From Amoebophrya sp. A120 (Eukaryota > Sar > Dinophyceae > Syndiniales > Amoebophryaceae), in the NCBI GenBank assembly GCA_905178155.1, contig CAJINV010000001.1, positions 16,244,142-16,308,141 of the forward strand: a stretch of DNA of 64,000 bases, given 5' to 3'. Of this stretch, positions 1-9,913 are shown in pieces. Every line of letters begins with the position of its first letter. The first letter of the stretch is position 1. The position numbers and the translations under genes are program-made. Below the pieces are notes generated by a model. The model made no database searches and had not been told where the DNA came from. It was given only the letters and a program-made list of their open reading frames with translations.

Positions 1-2845
1 TCGACAAGAGCGCACAGGTATTGACGAAATTTTGTGAGTAGATAAAGAAAGCTCGCGCTCGTCAGTGTGACAGCACCTGCATCTTCAAGGCTACCTTCAG
101 TTTGTGGTCACCGGATCGATAGAGCCAGTTGTACCACCTACTTTTTTCTTGATGTGCTCTTCTTGATCACGAAGATTGAAACAAAACTATACAGCTTGCC
201 TGGTTGGTATTCGAGCAGAGCCGGGATGCGTACGAAGCCGAGCATCAGTTTGACGGAGGGGAAATCAACGGAAGCACGATCAAAATCACGATTATCTAAT
301 CTGCAATCGCAGATACAACTTGTCTCCGTTTCTGCAGTTCATCAAGATTTCAATACTACAACTACCTCCAAATGTATCAAGTTCAAGTATCACCAGAAAG
401 AGCTCCATTATGATTAAATGTGTTACATCTCTAGAAGCTGTTACTGTTACTTTCCATTATGATAACCTCCTCGAGGACTACAACGGCGCGTAGTCTACTC
501 TACTGACACCAGAATTATTCTACACAAAGAGAATACCTGTATAGCTTGTTGTACTTGTAGAACTCCACCCCGGACGAAGTACCAAAACACGGCGAGTCCT
601 GTTGTTACATTTTGTGACGCTTCGACTCGGACTACTGTAGCAGTGAGCAAAGGACGTGTCTGCTCCAGCTCCACCCAAAAAAAACAAACTCTTGCAAGAC
701 ATAGATTAGAAGGAGATTAAATCGCCTTTCCTTTCGTAAACGTTGTGATGTACGTATTTCCTCGCCGGCAGCTTCGGCCCTGCCTGAAGAGGCGACTCAT
801 TGCAATTTCGGAAGCAGCGGCATGGGAACAGAGATCACTTAATGGGTCGCGTGGTATCGTTGTGTCGTGATACGTTCTCGTCCGGCCGCGGACCCTCGGT
901 GACTCGGTACTACGACATGAGACATCCGGCAGATAACACAGTACTTCGATAGAGATTCTGCTAGCTTGTCTACACTGACAGAGCTGCGGTGCATGTTTTG
1001 GAGCAGATGAGATCTTCTGACATCGCAGACGGAGGCTCGAATCAAGAAACTCAGATTCAACCCTGCCAGGACGATAGCGGCATATGTCTCGGTCGCACCA
1101 GACGCCTGTGTGCCCCTTACCTGCTTCTTGCTAGGTCATATTCTAGTGGCCACTAATCTCATTGCACAAAACGATTTGTGCTTTGTGGTGCGTCTGCTCG
1201 ATGTACTAGAATGGTACTAGCACGGTAACTAATCACTACAGCTCTTGCCCCTGCCAAGTACAGCCAATGCAATGGATTGACATATCACACTTTCTTTTTG
1301 CCGAACCAGCATGGCCCGCCACAGCCGTGAGTTTTGCGGTTCAATAGCAGAAAGAGCGCGAACTTGCTATCGGACTTCAGGCACGGCAAAGTGTCAATAG
1401 TTTTGGAAGTCTCGCAGGATGTTTTTGCACGGTTTTCGAGTTCTGAATTTCATAGTTAGTACGACGAACCGATGCGATGACGCGATCTTTGTGGCCTATA
1501 TAGAAGAACGACGTATAGTAACTGTTCATTGCCGCTGCGCATTTCTGCGAAGCGCGCTCGCTGGATATTTATCATCTCATTCTTCTACGCCGCAATTCAG
1601 TATTCAGCGTCTGGCAGATCCTGCACGTCGGCCTCTCACTCTTGCGCTGCCGCGGCAAAAACTCTCCTTGACCTGGCAAAATATGTTGTGCTGCAAACAC
1701 ACACGACACTGAAGTATTTGTAACGGCAGCAGGGTGTGGATGTGGTCCTCTACTCTTGTTCATTGATATTGATGTTACAGTAAATGACTCTACAAGTACT
1801 GACACTGAGATTGGAAATGGAACAACATGCAGCACCCTATGTATATGCATGTTGCGGCCAGCAAAAGGCTCCTGATGCAAGATTAAACAGCGTGCCACTT
1901 CTTTCCATTCAAGGGAGGAGACGAAATAAAGCGAACCAAAGTTCTTGTAGACCATTTTGATTTTCCCCCTTGAGATCGAGCGCGGGACTCGTCTGGTGCA
2001 CTTACTCATTATGATAAATATCTAAGGCGACCGATGTAGCAGTAGCACCGCTTTCGAAAAAGTACTGCTTTCGCTTAAATGAAAGATGCAGCGGAAAAAA
2101 ATCACAATGAAAGATGCTTGCAGGTGAACAAGATCTGAAAGCCAAGATTCAGATGAATGTAACGAACTCGTATGCGTGACTCTCTCGTATATTGTTGCTA
2201 CATGTTGCTACAAAATCAATGCGAATGTGAATGTGTGCCCTGCCTGTACAGGCGCTGTCAGGGAGCTCGAAACTCTGGCGCGCGGGGATACTTGTGAGAG
2301 CCAGTGTTGAATCCTCGTCGCATCTATAAGTTCGCAGGCATGATTGTTCGTGTACCAAACCCGCGATCGTGCCTGCGCACATGAAGGCCAACAATTGATG
2401 GTGCAGATGGCAAAAAGAAATTTGTTATGGACAAAACGTTGCACTCGCAGTCGCAGTCCGTTCCCCTTGGTGCTAGTTTAAGATCTTGCGTCGTCGGTCA
2501 GTGGTCCATATTTTCTGTACTTTTGCTTCCTATACTGTTTGCCTGTGGCGCAAGCTGCCGTTGTCACTGACTTGGCCGCTCGTCTTCGTGCTCATGCTCA
2601 TGATCGTGTAAGGTACGACCTCCATAGCAGGCCTCCAAACCCATGTGGCATCGGAGCTACGATCTGACGAGATCAACATGAATGAAAATGACCCTTTCAT
2701 TTTTTGATGTGTGGTGACTGTGATTTGGTAGAACCGACAATAGGATTGGGATTCATATTTGCTTTTTCGTGTGATGCCGCGCTGATTTACAGCAGTTGCA
2801 GCACTGACTTTGAACAGGATCCGCTCCTTGAGGCCGATAATTACG
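1..2845. other. no supported gene
   Basis: Open frames here are short, have no recognisable motif and overlap one another on both strands. I see no RNA gene or strong repeat. It may be intergenic sequence or introns of a gene lying mostly outside the window. Confidence 0.5.
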
Positions 2846-2991
2846 AACTTTACCTGAATCTCGAAGGAACAAGGACGACGAGCCAAGATCATTCCACTTT
2901 CCGATCTGAAGTTGTCTATGTGCTAACTCGCTGTTTTTAGTTTGTGATTTGCATGTTAAAAAAAAAAAAAAAAAAACTTTACCTGAATCTC
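2846..2991 (+). mobile_element. poly(A)-tailed retro-insertion with 17-bp target duplication
   Basis: The 17-base word AACTTTACCTGAATCTC occurs at 2846-2862 and again, exactly, at 2975-2991. Between the copies are about 95 bp of unrecognised sequence followed by a run of 19 A (2958-2976; the last two A also belong to the second copy). A direct duplication of this length next to an A tract is the usual mark of target-primed reverse transcription of a polyadenylated RNA. The insert is too short to encode a protein, and I recognise no tRNA, 5S or snRNA in it, so it could be a strongly truncated LINE, a SINE or a retrocopied RNA fragment. Confidence 0.8.
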
Positions 2992-3368
2992 CTACACCAA
3001 AACTATACCCCCTTGCTTTCTAGGCGCTATGGCTATCCGGTAACACTATCGCGACTAAAGCATGAAGATTATATACAAGACTGTGTACCACTACCAGTAC
3101 CACGGAAAGAAACGTAAGATCATTCAGATGCTTCTTCGTCCATCTGTACTATGACCACTCTAGGCGTTTTCGATCATTTAGTCGTAGCTCCCTGCTTTTG
3201 GCGCAGGAGACTTGGTATTGTTTGAGTCCGGCAGTATTTTTTAGCGACGCCGTGTTCTACAACCGGACAGGGTGCACGACGCGACATGGTTGTAATCATG
3301 GCTCGATGCAAAGAATACGATTAATGATGGACTGCCACCCGTCCTAGTTAAAAAGTGAATAAAAAGTC
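2992..3368. other. upstream region of eEFSec
   Basis: No open frame or repeat is supported. It lies directly 5' of the eEFSec start and presumably holds its leader; I can identify no promoter motif. Confidence 0.4.
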
Positions 3369-6300
3369 ATGGCAACGTCCCCACCGGGAGCTGGAGGTGG
3401 AGCGGGCGGAGGCACACAAACGTCGCCGCCCGCAGTACCGGCGGAAAAGATTGCCGTAAACCTGGGCATTCTCGGGCACATTGACAGTGGCAAGACGAGC
3501 CTCTGCCGCGCTCTGAGTACGGTAACCTCGACCGCGTCGCTGGATAAGCATCCGCAGTCCCAACAGCGCGGCATCACGCTGGACCTCGGGTTTACCAGTT
3601 TTTTATCAAGTGCTAGAGATGTTGAAATCATGATGATGATCCCGCTTCCGCAAAAAACTCATGCAGGGTCATAATATGACTTGATCGATATGCATTTGCA
3701 TAGTCAAGAATTTTATGTTTGTGTCTCGACGAACGGTCATGATGACAGAGATAATAAGCCACCACAGCGCTACATCTCGCCTCATCTCGAGCTCACAGTT
3801 GTACTACCATGTCGAGCGGTCCGGCCAAGACCACCAAGCGGGTTTCTGGGATCAACATTGCATGAAGACTTTTTTCGCATCCAGATATTTCCAGCAGAGC
3901 TCCGGAGCATTGGTGCTGCCCTCCTGATTCGGAGATCCAGTTTTGCTTAGTCGACTGCCCTGGTCACGCGTCGCTGATCAAGACCGTCCTTGGCGGGGCT
4001 CAGATCATCGACCTCTGCTGCCTCGTACTGGACGCGCAGAAGGGCATGCAGACGCAGAGTGCGGAATGTCTGGTGGTTGCGGAGCTACTGACGGATCGGC
4101 TGGTGATTGTGATCAACAAAATTGATCTGCTGCCGGAGACAGAACGTGCGGCCTTGCTGCAGAAGCTGATCGCCAAGCTCAAAACCACGCTGGCCAAAAC
4201 ACGGTTCGGCACCGACCGGGTGACCTTCTGCTGCGTGTCTGCGGTGGCCGGTCTCGGGCTGGAAGAGCTTGTCGGCACCCTGAAAGCGCACCTTCCGAAG
4301 CCGCACCGCAGCACTGAGGGCTCCTTTCTCTTCAGCTTTGACCACGTTTTCCCCATCAAGGGGCAAGGCACGGTGATGACCGGAACCGTTTTGCGCGGGT
4401 CCGTAAAGCCTGGTATAGATGATGTCAGTACATTGCACATCCAAGAACGACCCTTCCTTTCGAAGTGCCGACGCGGCCCGGCAAATTTACTCATATCATC
4501 TTTGAACGTAGTGCGTAAGATGTGTTAACAGTTCATGTTTTTCGTCAAAAATTCCAACTTTGATTCAGATTCAAACAGGCTAAGTTCGTATAACAACATG
4601 AGGTTCCTTGATTGACATTCCCGCGCTCGGCGAAGAGGGCCGGGGCAAGAAAGTGCGGTCCTTGCAGATTTTCAAGAAGAGCGCAAAGCTGGCGAAACAG
4701 GGAGACCGTGTCGCCATGTGTGTGCCGCAGGTGAGCGCCACCTTGGAGCGCGGCCTAGTGACGGACCCGCAGAAGAACATTCCACGGATGACTGCGGTGA
4801 TAGCGGTGGTGGAGCGACTGAGCTACTTTAAGCACGATGTCTGTTCCAAGGCCAAATTTCATCTGACAGTGGGGCACCAAACCGTGATGGCGAAAGCCTT
4901 CTTTTTCTGTCCACAGGTTCTCTTTCTGAAGAAGGACCAAGAGGCCATCCTCGCACAAGCAGCAGAGCTCGCGGCCCTCGGAACCCGAAATGTTAATAGT
5001 ACTTCCACAGCTCGCGGACCTGCTTCGGGCGCTGGAAACAAAGTGCGAGCGGCTGGTGTGGCGGGCGCGCAACAGCCCGCGGCCGCAACTGCGGCGGGCT
5101 ATTCTGGCACGCCCCAGTTTTCGCTTCTGGGAAAAGGAATGCTGGTCAGCGAAAAAGTTGGGCAGTGGCCGACTGCGTTTGACCCTACGCGGACTTACGT
5201 GCACGTGGAGCAGGCGTTTTCGCCGAAACCGGAGCTGAGCTTCAGCTACACGTCCGGCGAAGATGTGACCCTGCGGATAAAAACATTGGAAGCCACGCGA
5301 GACGAAGCCTCCAGTACTATGGGATAACAAAATATCTCTGTCTGGGTCGAGAATAAAACCAAGTGTCGTGCCCGAAGAGACTTTGATTGCATTGTGCTTT
5401 GTATTGCTGCAACAGGATTTTTCTCATCTGAGTATGTAAGGAGAAGGAGGTCACGACGTGACAAGCCAACAATCTTCAGGTTCACTTCACAGCATCGGCG
5501 AGCTCTCCCAGCCAGACGTAGTTTGTTATCTTGGATAAGGAGCATGCAGTTTTCGCCTTCTCCACGACCAGTGGTGCTGAGGTCGAACATGCCGGATCCA
5601 TTGGTCGCCGTGCAGCAGGCGACACCCACGACCGTATCGAGCCCGCCACTAAATTCCAACCAGGATTTTGCTGTGTCTGCGCCGGACGGCGAAGTAGCAG
5701 CACCGACGGCTTCTGCGGATCGCCCATCATCTTGCAGCGGAGAAGTGGAAAAAGCCAGACACGCAAATGGTACAGCTGCAGCGCCAACCCCAGACGACCG
5801 TGTGGAAACCAAAACCTCCCTTCTGGAGCTATCTTCGCGCGGACTGTCGCGCGATATCACGGCCGTGTACTACGTGAACGGACGACTACAAGATCAGAAT
5901 CGGCAACCCTTGAACGGTGACATGAACGTGGATGCGCATCTGCCGGTGCGACGCAAGGACGAAACTTTGTACCAGCTGTTCTATCTCTGCAAGCGCGCAG
6001 GCGTGCCCTTTCGCCTTGACAATGACGCTAGCAGCAGCGGGAAAACCAAAACTTCCGACGAGGACCGGGCAGCGCGACAAGCGTCCAAAGCAGGCGCCAG
6101 AACGACGGCGGCCAGTCATGTTGCGGCCACATCCAGAGGAAGCACTTCTTCGCGAGCGAAGAAAACTGCTGCTGGCATTGACGATAATGAAAACAAGACG
6201 TCAATTGGAATGGACGAGATCCTTGAAGACGACGATCTGGCCAGCGAAAAAAAGAAGAAAAAGAAAGATCGCAAGAGCAGGCGTGGTGACGCCGATGGGG

Positions 6301-8271
6301 ACGTTGCTGAAAATGGTGCTGGCGAGCAGGCGGATATAGACGCCGCTGGCGAAGACGACGACGACGCGGACAATTGCGACGAGGCTCTGCTCGACGAAGC
6401 AAGTGGCAAAAAGAAAAAGAAGAAAAAAAAGGACCGCAAGTCCAAGGGTAATGGCACCGACGAGGACGACGAGGGTGATGAGGATGACGCTGTCGGCCCC
6501 GGAGAAGAGGAGCCAGGCAAAAAGAAGAAGAAAAAGAAAAAGGATCGAAAATCGAGAACAGCTGCCGATGGTCTCAGCAGTGGCGATGAGCAGGACGGCC
6601 TGCTGCTGTCCGAAGACGAAGAGGACGATCCCGAAGCCGCAGGCAATCTTCGGGAAAGCAAGAATAAAAAGAAGAAAAAAAGCCGAAAAAGCAGAGCCGC
6701 CGACGAGGAAGCTGATGTTGACGATGCTAGCGCCGGTGAAAACGACTCGGAGGATGAGGTCGATGAAGCGGATCTTCCAGAGAATGAAAGTAAAAAAAAG
6801 AAAAAGAAAAAGGACAAAAAGCGCAAGGGCAACGAGGGAGATGTTGACGTCGAAGAAGTTTCGGACGGTGTGGTCGAGGACGGCGACACTGCTGATACGG
6901 GGCGAACTAGTAAGAAAAAGAAGAAAAAAAAGAAGAAGAAGAAGCAGAAACGCAGCAAGGAGCTGGACGACCTCCTCGATTCAGATGTTGACGACTTGGA
7001 GGACGATATCGACGAGGACTCCTCCTCCTCCTCCAGTGACGACGACGTTCCGGATGAGACTCAGGAGCCGGCAACAGTGGTGCCACTTGCGGGAACCCAG
7101 GACGGAACGACGCGAGGAACCGCAGCAGCACGGTCGCGCAGCCACGAACTGCCGGAATTTTTTCATCTGCCAACGGCCGACCGAGCGCGCGCGTCGCCCG
7201 TGTGTTACGCGTACCTGGAATTTGAGCAGCAGATGCAGATCCCCGAGGATTCCCTGCTGATCGGTTCGAAGTTGGACTTCGACGCGCACTCACCCACCTG
7301 TCGCTATCAAGCTGAAAAAAACTACCCCTGCCCCAAAGAATAGAAATGTAGTTCCCGCTGCAGAATAATTTCCCATATGGGAGGAAACTTCTGGATTTGG
7401 CATGACTGTGAAGATGGACGTCATATCAGCACGATCGCAAACGCAAAAACAAAATGCTTAAATAGGGCCTACAGTATTAAGATTTGTCATTTGTTGTGTT
7501 GCTGTTGCGAAGAGGTACTTACAAGAATAACGCCCGAGCTGAATGGCGTCGGCGGCCCTAGATTCTAACGTAAGAAAATTGTGTTGGGCAACACAAAAAA
7601 ACCGGTAGTTCTTGAGGTGTCGAAGCAGGTTTCCCACAACACAAAATAAAATTAAAAGCGGGCCTCTGGCATTAATTCCTTTAGCTAACACGGTCCCCGT
7701 CCCACTGCAGCTTGTACACATTTTCTCGGAGTGGGGCACGTTTATTCAGTTTGATACGCGCATCGCGTTCTTCGGCCGCATCCTGCGCCACTTCCAGCAC
7801 GACAACGTGAAGACGCCCGTGGACAGCGTGATCGACGTGGTGAAAATGCGCGAAAAGGTCGGCATCTTAGACAAGTGCTTCGTGAACTATCAGCATACCA
7901 ATGCAGATGATGTTGACGAGGTCCGTCGTCCCAAGCGTGGTGCTGGTGCTGCCCCCAACTCCGGACCCGCGAACAACAGCGTCGAGTACACGGTGCGCGA
8001 CATGTTCTCAAAGGACACCGATCTGACCCTGTTCCTCAACCTGAAGGTGATGCACGAGTCCTCGGGCGTGGTGGGCGTGATCGAGAGCAGCTACGGGGTC
8101 GAAGGCCACGTGCGCGTGCGGTTCGAGCGACCTCTACCGGCCGCGGCCGTGCGACTAGACAAAAAAGGTTTTGTCCAGGGAGACACCACCGACGTGTCGC
8201 GCCGCGTGCTGCTACACTTCAAAAAGTTCGAGGCAAAATCCGGGGCCAACAAGAACCGCATTGCGCAGTAG
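3369..8271 (+). CDS. EEFSEC: selenocysteine-specific elongation factor eEFSec, five exons, with large Lys/acidic insert
   Basis: GTPase that delivers selenocysteyl-tRNA to ribosomes at recoded UGA codons. Exon 1 (3369-3609) has the P-loop GHIDSGKTSL and switch motif RGITLDLGF. Exon 2 (3900-4412) has VDCPGHASLI (G3), NKIDLLP (G4) and KGQGTVMTGT of domain 2. Exon 3 (4603 to about 5315) has DIPALGEEG and the domain 3 motif TVGHQTVMAKAFFF. Exon 4 (about 5538-7304) holds the insert, then LEFEQQMQIP and IGSKLDFDAHSPTC. Exon 5 (about 7762-8271) has IAFFGRILRHF and a C-terminal domain like human eEFSec. Introns 1 and 2 are GT-AG; 3 and 4 are not and have inverted ends. The joined frame gives about 1247 residues against about 600 in human. 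The extra length is mostly between domain 3 and the conserved LEFE motif. Identity is secure; the borders of introns 3 and 4 are ambiguous by a few bases. Confidence 0.93.
5316..5537 (+). mobile_element. eEFSec intron 3: non-GT-AG intron with inverted termini
   Basis: The frame stops at 5325-5327 and is open again from 5394, in the same frame. The left segment 5318-5333 (TATGGGATAACAAAAT) and the reverse complement of 5521-5537 share GATAACAAA and a TAT start, with one indel between. Cutting at 5316-5537 joins AGT to AGG in phase 0 and removes the stop. A GT-AG alternative (GT at 5314, AG ending 5415) also keeps the frame, so the inverted-end reading is the preferred but unproven one. Confidence 0.45.
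6241..6960 (+). repeat. EEFSEC: six Lys-run/acidic repeats inside eEFSec
   Basis: Within exon 4 six blocks of 5-12 consecutive lysines, several followed by DRKS or a variant (for example KKKKKKDRKS), alternate with spacers of about 25-40 residues rich in Asp, Glu, Gly and Ala. Codons mix AAA and AAG, and the spacers differ, so this is not a recent slippage product. The A/G-rich tract also creates long spurious Arg-rich and Phe/Ser-rich open frames on other frames and strands. Confidence 0.9.
7302..7761 (+). mobile_element. eEFSec intron 4: introner-like element with 3-bp direct and ~16-bp inverted repeats
   Basis: The protein runs ...SPTCR up to 7304 and resumes at 7762 with IAFFG; the family has TCR-(L/I)AF contiguous here. 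No GT-AG pair near the border keeps the frame. The sequence begins TATCAAGCTGAAAAAA (7305-7320) and ends TTTATTCAGTTTGATA (7741-7756); the reverse complement of the end is TATCAAACTGAATAAA, 14 of 16 identical. CGC stands before the left end (7302-7304) and again at 7757-7759 and 7759-7761. This is the structure of a transposon-like introner: inverted termini, short target duplication, precise removal from mRNA. Confidence 0.75.
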
Positions 8272-9202
8272 TGCACGAGCAGAGGAGCTGCACCGTGTGC
8301 TCATCCGCGTTCTTGCGGTCCCAGGAGCACTGGAAATGATGGCTGCGCGACCCGCGATGCGGATCTCGTGCGCGAAGGGGGTTTTGACGTTCGGTACTGC
8401 AGCACAGTGTGTAGCATCGTGTGGAGTTTCCAAGAAACAAGGCAGCAATTGCATTTGCAAAGCAAAGGCACTACAAGTTCAAGCACATGCGAAACGAGTG
8501 CGAGCCTAAGCGAGTCCGAGAGGTCTTTTTCTCCCTGTGGATGAAGCCACAGCTTTTGAAGATTTCGCACATAGATTGATACGAGGATTGCCGGTTGCAG
8601 ATGTTGATGTTCCCTTCCTGTGAGCTTGAGCGTATGAGGGATGAATTCGAACCCCGACGGGGGAGATCAGTCGGGAAAATTCCGTGGAATCACCGACAGT
8701 AGCTCACGTCATCATGCTAACAGCTCAAGCATTAGCAACGTCATGCTGATCTTGAAAAGTACCTTTTCGGGAGATCATCATACATTTTCTGAAGACCTTG
8801 ACTAGCGAAGCAGGATCCTTCTTTGAAGCAACTTACTTGCTCGCTGCTGAAGACAGGAGTCGAAGCTGCGTTACGAAGCAAACGCTCGTTTCCACGACCA
8901 GACTTTTTCGGCACGCTGGAGATCCGCTTTCTGTCATTCACTGACTTAGTTTCACGTGCGCCTCGTCATTCAGGTCGTGGTTTTCGTCGCACCGCAGTTT
9001 TCACAGCTTATACTGCTCACGCAGTTGATTGCGTCCGTGTCGATCATCAATGTGCGATTTCGCTTAACATTCTCGCGTTGGACCAGCTTGCCGACAATTC
9101 TTTGTTTATCCTTGACTCGTCATGATCCCTGATGACTGTCAATGTGATGACGAGCCGATCCAATTCTCCACGTATCGATGGTTGATGCGGAGTGGGTATT
9201 TT
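8272..9202. other. intergenic region, no supported gene
   Basis: Presumed 3' flank of eEFSec. Short frames on both strands show no family motif. I see nothing else. Confidence 0.4.
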
Positions 9203-9461
9203 TGATTTCTAATACCACGGAAGAGGAGGTAGTGCTAGTCCCGCCTGAAGCCAAGGACTAAGAGCATCCCGGTGCAATTTTTCTGAGGCAACTCCCCAGT
9301 CTTGGCTGTTCGACATCAAAGCGGGTGTTTTTTAGTCAAGTTCTGGTGGCAAATTGTTGAAACACAGCTTGCCTGCCACTTACTCTCAGGAACTCAATTA
9401 GCACGTACAACAGTCACTCGCTCGCCTAAAGAAGCGAGCACACAATTGATTTCTAATACCA
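9203..9461 (+). mobile_element. SINE-like insertion, copy 1, with 15-bp target duplication
   Basis: The word TGATTTCTAATACCA stands at 9203-9217 and again at 9447-9461, flanking a 229-bp insert (9218-9446). The last 33 bases before the tail AAT (9411-9443) recur exactly at 52250-52282, and weaker similarity reaches about 75 bases further upstream. The 3' end forms a hairpin: CTCGCT pairs with AGCGAG around a 10-base loop. There is no poly(A) tail. A shared 3' end, different 5' lengths and private target duplications indicate a SINE-like retroposon moved by a LINE that recognises the hairpin end. No tRNA or 5S head was identified. Confidence 0.82.
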
Positions 9462-9913
9462 TCATGATGGATCGATGAGAATCTTTAAGTTTAGGCGGTT
9501 GCATTTCAAGCTGGTCTAATTGGGATGGCACGAAAACGAAACCGAAAGTCTACGTTATTTAGAAGTCACGGTCTCCAATGTTCCGCTTATTTTTTCAGTT
9601 TTCCGCTTCATCCGAAGCGATATCCGTATGTAGTAGTATGGCGAGCCGTGTGTACTTCTATATCTAGTATTTGTTTTTGTAGTAGGTCGAAATAGAGTTA
9701 GACCCGCGATATTCGAATCTTTATGAGGATCCATCGGGTGCCCCCACCGATGGGAAAGTATTGCGGCATGTCGGTGGTAGCCGTAGCTTGCTATTGACCA
9801 TACCATTCCCCATGTTGTTTCTGATAAAAATTCAAATGCTGTAAAAAACAGACTTATATATAATCTAAACTGCACTTAGTACTACACAGCGAGTGCGGAG
9901 CCTGGAAGAAAAA
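9462..9913. other. short intergenic stretch
   Basis: No gene supported; it leads into the next + strand gene. Nothing else seen. Confidence 0.4.

Noticed and set aside
6116-6958. 280-residue - strand frame rich in Phe and Ser
   Set aside because: Exact antisense of the Lys/acidic repeat of eEFSec (AAG/GAC becomes CTT/GTC).
6403-7260. 285-residue Lys/Arg-rich + frame
   Set aside because: Shifted frame of the same eEFSec repeat; the true frame is fixed by conserved motifs at both sides.
8640-8670. TTCGAA flanked by C-rich sequence, possible tRNA T-arm on the - strand
   Set aside because: The stem does not pair (CGGGG against TCATC), and no anticodon or D arm is found.
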